Origin: an uncultured Dorea sp.
GTDB lineage: Bacteria; Bacillota; Clostridia; Lachnospirales; Lachnospiraceae
Length of the DNA: 26,522 nucleotides
NCBI RefSeq assembly: GCF_934294775.1
Contig: NZ_CAKRAH010000037.1
Coordinates: 1 to 26,522, forward strand
Reading direction: 5' to 3'
Positions 23,079 to 26,522 of the stretch are shown in pieces. The notes beneath the pieces were generated by a model. The model worked only from the letters and a program-made list of their open reading frames with translations. It had not been told where the DNA came from and did not search any database. The first letter of the stretch is position 1, and every line of letters begins with the position of its first letter. Both the position numbers and the translations under genes were made by a program.

Positions 23079-23540
23079 TTAACTATCTGTTTCATCCACA
23101 GCCAGTTCACGAAGAATGATTTCAGCTGTTTTTTTCACTGTGGCAGCTACAAAGTCTGTACACTGTGCTTTGCGTTCCGGAGAATTCTTCTCTTTTCCAC
23201 GGGTAAGTACGCGGCAGCAGGTAGCTCCGCAGTATTCTTTGAAGAAATCATGGATTTCATTCGAAAGCTTGAAGCAGCGGTTTACCTTAGGATCCCCAGG
23301 TGTCTTACGGCCAAAGAAATATCCGATACACATTGTTGCGCCTGCAAGTGCACCACAGATACATCCGCCTCCACCAAGTCCCCACGGAAAGCCGGAGCTC
23401 ATTGCAATTGCATCATCGGACATGTCCAGTTCAAAATTCTTTTTGATCGCATAGATGACAGATTCTGAACAGGCGAAGCCTTGGTTGAAGATGTCTACAG
23501 CATCTTTTTGAAGTTTTTCTAAATCTACATTTGTTGTCAT
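23079..23540 (-). CDS. C_GCAxxG_C_C family (putative redox) protein
   Basis: 153-residue cysteine-rich protein. The family signature is GLGGGGCICGALAG at 54-67. Cys residues are at 24, 60, 62, 71, 89, 104, 108, 109 and 127, several of which suggest metal or redox chemistry. The family is known from anaerobes and is described as putative redox-active; no substrate is established. The Gly-rich/Cys segment may be membrane-associated. The frame is open from 23612, but ATG 23540 follows TTAGGAGGGG at about 5-6 nt. The promoter is divergent from the fumarase operon, and the leader carries a stem-loop repeat. Confidence 0.88.
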   Translation of the reverse strand: MTTNVDLEKLQKDAVDIFNQGFACSESVIYAIKKNFELDMSDDAIAMSSGFPWGLGGGGCICGALAGATMCIGYFFGRKTPGDPKVNRCFKLSNEIHDFFKEYCGATCCRVLTRGKEKNSPERKAQCTDFVAATVKKTAEIILRELAVDETDS

Positions 23541-23570
23541 TTCAACCCCTCCTAAAAATGTATGAAAGTT

Positions 23571-23598
23571 ACTGTTCACACGTTTGTGTAAACAGTAA
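23571..23598. repeat. Copy 2 of the ACTGTTCAC...AAACAG inverted repeat
   Basis: ACTGTTCACACGTTTGTGTAAACAGT forms an 11-bp stem with one T-G wobble and a 4-nt loop. It is nearly identical to 197-223. It begins about 6 nt after the predicted transcription start of the redox-family gene, so it could be an operator or a leader hairpin. Confidence 0.65.
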
Positions 23599-23610
23599 TG
23601 TATTAAATTC

Positions 23611-23639
23611 ATTATATCACAGCGAAAAGAACTTGTATA
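23611..23639 (-). promoter_or_regulatory. Promoter of the C_GCAxxG_C_C gene
   Basis: Minus-strand TATACA (23639-23634), 17 nt, TATAAT (23616-23611) with an extended TGA upstream of the -10. Confidence 0.65.
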
Positions 23640-23661
23640 TCATATGGGGACAGGGTAAAAT
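23633..23661 (+). promoter_or_regulatory. Possible fumarase-plsC operon promoter
   Basis: TTGTAT (23633-23638), 17 nt, TAAAAT (23656-23661). The -35 overlaps that of the divergent promoter. Weak match; the start would fall near 23668. Confidence 0.35.
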
Positions 23662-23722
23662 GAAAAAGGGACAGGACATTTTTCATTTGGGACGGAGTTT
23701 TTTTTAAAATCCCCCGTCCCCA
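23645..23722. repeat. REP-like palindrome cluster in the fumarase leader
   Basis: Three nested inverted repeats: TGGGGAC/GTCCCCA (23645-23651/23716-23722), a perfect 10-bp AAATGAAAAA/TTTTTCATTT (23658-23667/23679-23688), and GGGACGG/CCGTCCC (23689-23695/23714-23720) with TTTT/AAAA inside. GGGAC recurs at 23646, 23668 and 23689. The structures compete and end directly at the GGGAGG ribosome binding site. The GGGAC/GTCCC theme is that of REP-type interspersed palindromes. Confidence 0.6.
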
Positions 23723-23734
23723 GGGAGGATATAG

Positions 23735-24577
23735 ATGAGAGAAATTAATGTAAACACGATCACAGAAAACATAAAGGAAATGTGCATCCAGGCGAATCAT
23801 TTTCTTGCAGAAGACATGGATCATGCCATGAAACATGCAGTAGAGACAGAAGAAGCACCGCTTGGAAAGCAGATCCTGGAGCAGTTACAGGATAATCTGA
23901 AGATTGCAGCAGAAGATATGATCCCAATCTGTCAGGATACCGGAATGGCAGTTGTGTTTTTAAAAATCGGACAGGAAGTCCACTTTGAAGGCGGCAATCT
24001 GGAAGATGCCATCAATGAAGGGGTACGGCAGGGATATGTAGAAGGATATCTTAGAAAATCTGTTGTAGGAGATCCGATCATACGGGAAAATACAAAAGAT
24101 AACACACCTGCAGTCATTCATTACAGCATCGTTCCGGGAGATAAAGTAGAGATAAAAGTAGCACCAAAAGGATTCGGAAGCGAGAATATGAGCCGCGTAT
24201 TCATGTTAAAGCCGGCTGATGGAATTGAAGGTGTCAAGAATGCGATTCTTACAGCCGTAAAAGATGCAGGCCCGAATGCCTGTCCACCAATGGTAGTTGG
24301 TGTCGGTGTAGGCGGAACATTTGAAAAATGCGCACTGATGGCAAAGGAAGCTCTGACAAGAGAAGCTGGGTCACATTCAGAGATTCCATGGGTGAAGGAT
24401 CTGGAAGAGGAGATGCTTGAAAAGATCAATAAACTGGGTATCGGACCTGGCGGACTTGGCGGAAGTACCACAGCACTTGCAGTAAATGTAAATACATATC
24501 CGACACATATTGCAGGTCTTCCGGTTGCAATCAACATTTGCTGTCATGTAAACAGACATATCATCAGGGAGGTGTAA
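23735..24577 (+). CDS. Class I fumarate hydratase, alpha subunit
   Basis: Iron-sulfur hydro-lyase subunit that interconverts fumarate and L-malate; a two-subunit fumarase or L(+)-tartrate dehydratase is hard to separate by sequence alone. It has 280 residues. Likely [4Fe-4S] ligands are Cys66 (ICQDTG), Cys183 (NACPP) and Cys269 or 270 (INICCHVNRH). GGNLEDAINEGVRQGYVEG and GIGPGGLGGSTTALAV are family motifs. The start has GGGAGG 6 nt upstream. The beta gene follows after 5 nt, so they form one enzyme. Oxygen-labile fumarase fits a strict anaerobe. Confidence 0.93.
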   Translation: MREINVNTITENIKEMCIQANHFLAEDMDHAMKHAVETEEAPLGKQILEQLQDNLKIAAEDMIPICQDTGMAVVFLKIGQEVHFEGGNLEDAINEGVRQGYVEGYLRKSVVGDPIIRENTKDNTPAVIHYSIVPGDKVEIKVAPKGFGSENMSRVFMLKPADGIEGVKNAILTAVKDAGPNACPPMVVGVGVGGTFEKCALMAKEALTREAGSHSEIPWVKDLEEEMLEKINKLGIGPGGLGGSTTALAVNVNTYPTHIAGLPVAINICCHVNRHIIREV

Positions 24578-24582
24578 GCATT

Positions 24583-25134
24583 ATGGAAAGACATATAACA
24601 GCACCAATTACAAAAGAAACTGCAAAATCTCTCCATGCAGGAGATTATGTATATGTAACAGGAACCATCTACACAGCAAGAGATGCTGCACACAAACGTA
24701 TGGATGAAGCTCTGGACAGAGGAGAAGAGCTTCCTATCGATATCAAAGACCAGGCAATCTATTATATGGGTCCATCTCCGGCAAGAGAAGGACGCCCGAT
24801 CGGTTCTGCAGGCCCGACAACAGCCAGCCGTATGGATAAGTATGCACCACGTCTTCTGGATCTTGGACAGACAGCAATGATCGGAAAAGGGAAAAGAAGC
24901 CAGGCGGTTATAGATGCCGTTGTAAGAAATGGCTGTGTATATCTGGCCGCTATAGGAGGAGCGGGTGCACTGCTGTCAAAATGTATTAAATCCTCTGAAG
25001 TTATTGCCTACGAAGATCTTGGGACAGAAGCAATTCGAAAATTAGAAGTAGAAGATCTCCCGGTAATCGTTGTAATTGACAGCGAGGGCAATAACCTGTA
25101 CGAGACAGCTATTAAGGAGTATGCAAAAATATGA
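24583..25134 (+). CDS. Class I fumarate hydratase, beta subunit
   Basis: 183-residue partner of the preceding subunit. It carries the conserved substrate-site region GPTTASRMD (77-85) and KGK (102-104), and the IGGAGAL swivelling-domain motif (124-130). The two separate subunits correspond to the N and C halves of single-chain class I fumarases. The frame opens at 24538, but ATG 24583 has GGGAGGTG upstream, made of the last codons of the alpha gene. Its stop overlaps plsC by 4 nt (ATGA). Confidence 0.93.
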   Translation: MERHITAPITKETAKSLHAGDYVYVTGTIYTARDAAHKRMDEALDRGEELPIDIKDQAIYYMGPSPAREGRPIGSAGPTTASRMDKYAPRLLDLGQTAMIGKGKRSQAVIDAVVRNGCVYLAAIGGAGALLSKCIKSSEVIAYEDLGTEAIRKLEVEDLPVIVVIDSEGNNLYETAIKEYAKI

Positions 25135-25841
25135 GAAGAATCCTTTTAATGGTTATTCGTAATATATTGTTTGTTCCGGTTTACTGGTTCAAGCTTTGCT
25201 ACCATGCCGCTCATGTAGATAAATTTACAGATGAAGAACACTACAAATTATTAAAATATATTGATCACCGTGCCAATACATCCGGAAATATTCACATCGA
25301 AGTGTATGGTCAGGAAAATATACCGGACAAAGATGGATTCATGTTCTATCCGAATCATCAGGGATTGTATGATGTACTGGCGGTGATGGAAGCATGCCCG
25401 CGTCTTTTTTCTGTAGTTGCAAAAAAAGAAGTGGCAAATGTACCATTTCTAAAACAGGTATTTCAGTGCATGAAGGCGTATATGATCGACAGAGAAGATG
25501 TACGTCAGTCATTACAAGTGATCATAAATGTAAGTAATGATGTAAAGGCAGGAAAGAACTTCCTGATATTCCCAGAAGGAACCAGGTCAAAAGAAGGAAA
25601 TCACGTACAGGAATTCAAAGGCGGAAGCTTTAAAGCGGCGACCAAAGCAAAATGTCCGATTATTCCGGTAGCACTGGTTAACTGCTTTGTACCATTTGAT
25701 TCAAAAAACATAAAGCAGGTGGATGTACAGGTACATTTCTTAAAGCCGTTGCTATATGAGGATTATAAGGACATGAAGACGACAGAGATTGCAGCTGTAG
25801 TAAGAGAACGTATTCAGGAAACAATAGATCAACATATATAA
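25131..25841 (+). CDS. plsC: 1-acyl-sn-glycerol-3-phosphate acyltransferase
   Basis: Membrane-bound acyltransferase making phosphatidic acid for phospholipid synthesis; 236 residues. The catalytic HX4D motif is NHQGLYD (75-81) and the second motif is FPEGTRS (147-153). An N-terminal hydrophobic stretch (about 3-20) anchors it. ATGA overlap with the fumarase beta gene implies translational coupling, although the pathways are unrelated. Assignment among PlsC-like acyltransferases is by motif only. Confidence 0.92.
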   Translation: MRRILLMVIRNILFVPVYWFKLCYHAAHVDKFTDEEHYKLLKYIDHRANTSGNIHIEVYGQENIPDKDGFMFYPNHQGLYDVLAVMEACPRLFSVVAKKEVANVPFLKQVFQCMKAYMIDREDVRQSLQVIINVSNDVKAGKNFLIFPEGTRSKEGNHVQEFKGGSFKAATKAKCPIIPVALVNCFVPFDSKNIKQVDVQVHFLKPLLYEDYKDMKTTEIAAVVRERIQETIDQHI

Positions 25842-25850
25842 TTAAAGATG

Positions 25851-25945
25851 CCCTGTAGAGTGTGTCTTAAGAATCATTCCTGCAGTCTGTATGCCCTACT
25901 CTGCGGTATATAAATTGCAGAAAGCATTTTTCACACACTCCAGGG
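25851..25945. other. Nested stem element after plsC
   Basis: A 95-nt imperfect inverted repeat. The outer stem is CCCTG/CAGGG and GAGTGTGT/ACACACTC (25851-25865 with 25933-25945, 2-nt bulge). The middle stem is CTGCA/TGCAG (25880-25884, 25916-25920). The inner stem is TATGCC/GGTATA (one G-U pair) with a 9-nt loop. A TATTTTT tract follows at 25956. It could be a complex terminator, a small RNA or a MITE with IS256-like GAGTGTGT ends; no target duplication is visible. Confidence 0.55.
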
Positions 25946-26037
25946 GAGTCTTGTATATTTTTGAAGCAACAGGAAAAAACAGAAATTATTGTAAAATAAG
26001 AAAAAACAAAAAAGTATAAGAAAAAGATAAAAAGTGA

Positions 26038-26066
26038 TTGACATTGCTAAAAAGGTCTAGTATAAT
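26038..26066 (+). promoter_or_regulatory. tRNA-Ser promoter
   Basis: Perfect consensus TTGACA (26038-26043), 17 nt, TATAAT (26061-26066), starting about 4 nt before the tRNA. A 90-nt A-rich upstream tract may act as an UP element. Confidence 0.9.
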
Positions 26067-26076
26067 AACATTCGCT

Positions 26077-26164
26077 GGAGAAATACTCAAGAGGCTGAAG
26101 AGGCGCCCCTGCTAAGGGTGTAGGTCGGGTAACCGGCGCGAGGGTTCAAATCCCTCTTTCTCCG
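26077..26164 (+). tRNA. tRNA-Ser(GCU)
   Basis: 88-nt type II tRNA: acceptor GGAGAAA/TTTCTCC plus discriminator G; anticodon GCT in loop CTGCTAA; long variable arm TAGGTCGGGTAACCGGCG; T arm GAGGGTTCAAATCCCTC. Reads AGC and AGU serine codons. CCA is not encoded. Substrate of the serS product elsewhere in the window. Confidence 0.97.
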
Positions 26165-26177
26165 TTAGGTCAGTGAG

Positions 26178-26211
26178 AACTGTCTGGAACGTGATTTCAG
26201 ATAGTTTTTTT
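26178..26211 (+). terminator. Terminator after tRNA-Ser
   Basis: 9-bp stem AACTGTCTG/CAGATAGTT (one G-U pair), 11-nt loop, then 7 T. Isolates the tRNA from the following promoters. Confidence 0.9.
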
Positions 26212-26307
26212 ACGGCCAAAGCTAAGGAGCAATTGTTCATCATCAAATGATGCAAATGTGACTGGCGATGATAAAAAGTTGATTTCAAAAAAAGATGAAA
26301 AAACGTC

Positions 26308-26336
26308 TTGACAAAATGAAAACGACATGATATCAT
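26308..26336 (+). promoter_or_regulatory. Tandem promoter P1 (rRNA operon)
   Basis: TTGACA (26308-26313), 17 nt, TATCAT (26331-26336). First of two strong promoters after the tRNA terminator. Confidence 0.75.
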
Positions 26337-26389
26337 ATAAAAGCTTTCGTGAGCAAAACGAACACGAAAAAATAAAAATAAAAAAGTTG

Positions 26390-26418
26390 TTGACAAGCAT
26401 GAAACAATGTGATATACT
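26390..26418 (+). promoter_or_regulatory. Tandem promoter P2 (rRNA operon)
   Basis: TTGACA (26390-26395), 17 nt, TATACT (26413-26418), preceded by an A-rich UP-like tract (26367-26385). Confidence 0.8.
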
Positions 26419-26424
26419 TAATGA

Positions 26425-26522
26425 GCTGTCACACATGACAACAATAAACAAAAAGAACCTTGATAATTAAACAATAGACAACAACCCTGAAAATTCTAAA
26501 GAGAATTATTCAGAACAGACAT
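26425..26522 (+). other. rRNA operon leader, truncated by the window end
   Basis: Downstream of P2 are a small hairpin (TGTCA-CACA-TGACA, about 26426-26439) and AAGAACCTTGATAATTAAAC (about 26454-26472), which resembles the conserved antitermination leader before Firmicutes 16S genes. An 11-bp bulged stem CTGAA...TTCAG follows at 26487-26513, of the kind cleaved in 16S processing. No 16S sequence is in the window. Confidence 0.6.

Noticed and set aside
26112..26451. Minus-strand ORFs over the tRNA and rrn promoters
   Set aside because: They run antisense through tRNA-Ser, its terminator and promoter elements.

Overview
The window is the replication-origin region of a low-GC Firmicute chromosome, most likely a gut Lachnospiraceae (Dorea/Blautia/Mediterraneibacter-like). 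The evidence is the gene order, the AT-rich spacers with near-consensus promoters, AGGAGG-type ribosome binding sites, and the combination of a DUF3881 gene, a DUF4446 gene and a variant seryl-tRNA synthetase behind parAB. I see no insertion sequence, prophage or CRISPR array. Nearly everything is housekeeping, so the unusual material lies in the spacers.

Left arm (1-4.9 kb, leftward): the edge holds a promoter-driven RNA whose first 38 positions are a canonical tRNA-Arg(CCU) 5' half with no matching 3' half in the window. Next come a terminator and two perfect DnaA boxes, then the tightly packed operon parA-parB-DUF4446-serS-DUF3881. Centre-left (4.9-7.2 kb): four perfect parS sites lie between parA and a divergent, membrane-anchored alpha/beta-hydrolase-like gene that lacks catalytic Asp and His. 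A fifth parS site forms the hairpin of the terminator between that gene and rsmG. The ParA/ParB/parS segregation system is therefore complete here.

Middle (7.2-13.7 kb, leftward): mnmE-mnmG-rsmG (tRNA wobble modification and 16S methylation) and rpmH-rnpA-yidD-yidC-jag (ribosomal protein L34, RNase P protein, membrane insertion). The two operons are separated by a strong terminator. The mnmG-rsmG gap is an unusual 400-nt spacer with a 38-bp palindrome.

Origin and right arm (13.7-23 kb, rightward): a bipartite oriC has DnaA boxes on both sides of dnaA. It is followed by dnaA, dnaN, yaaA, recF, gyrB and gyrA, the classic initiation, clamp, repair and supercoiling cluster. The gyrA leader has two mutually exclusive hairpins between its Shine-Dalgarno sequence and its start.

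Right end (23-26.5 kb): a leftward C_GCAxxG_C_C redox-family gene sits opposite a rightward operon of two-subunit class I fumarase and plsC, with a REP-like palindrome cluster in the leader. After a roughly 95-nt nested structured element come tRNA-Ser(GCU), its terminator, and tandem strong promoters with the leader of what must be an rRNA operon starting just outside the window.
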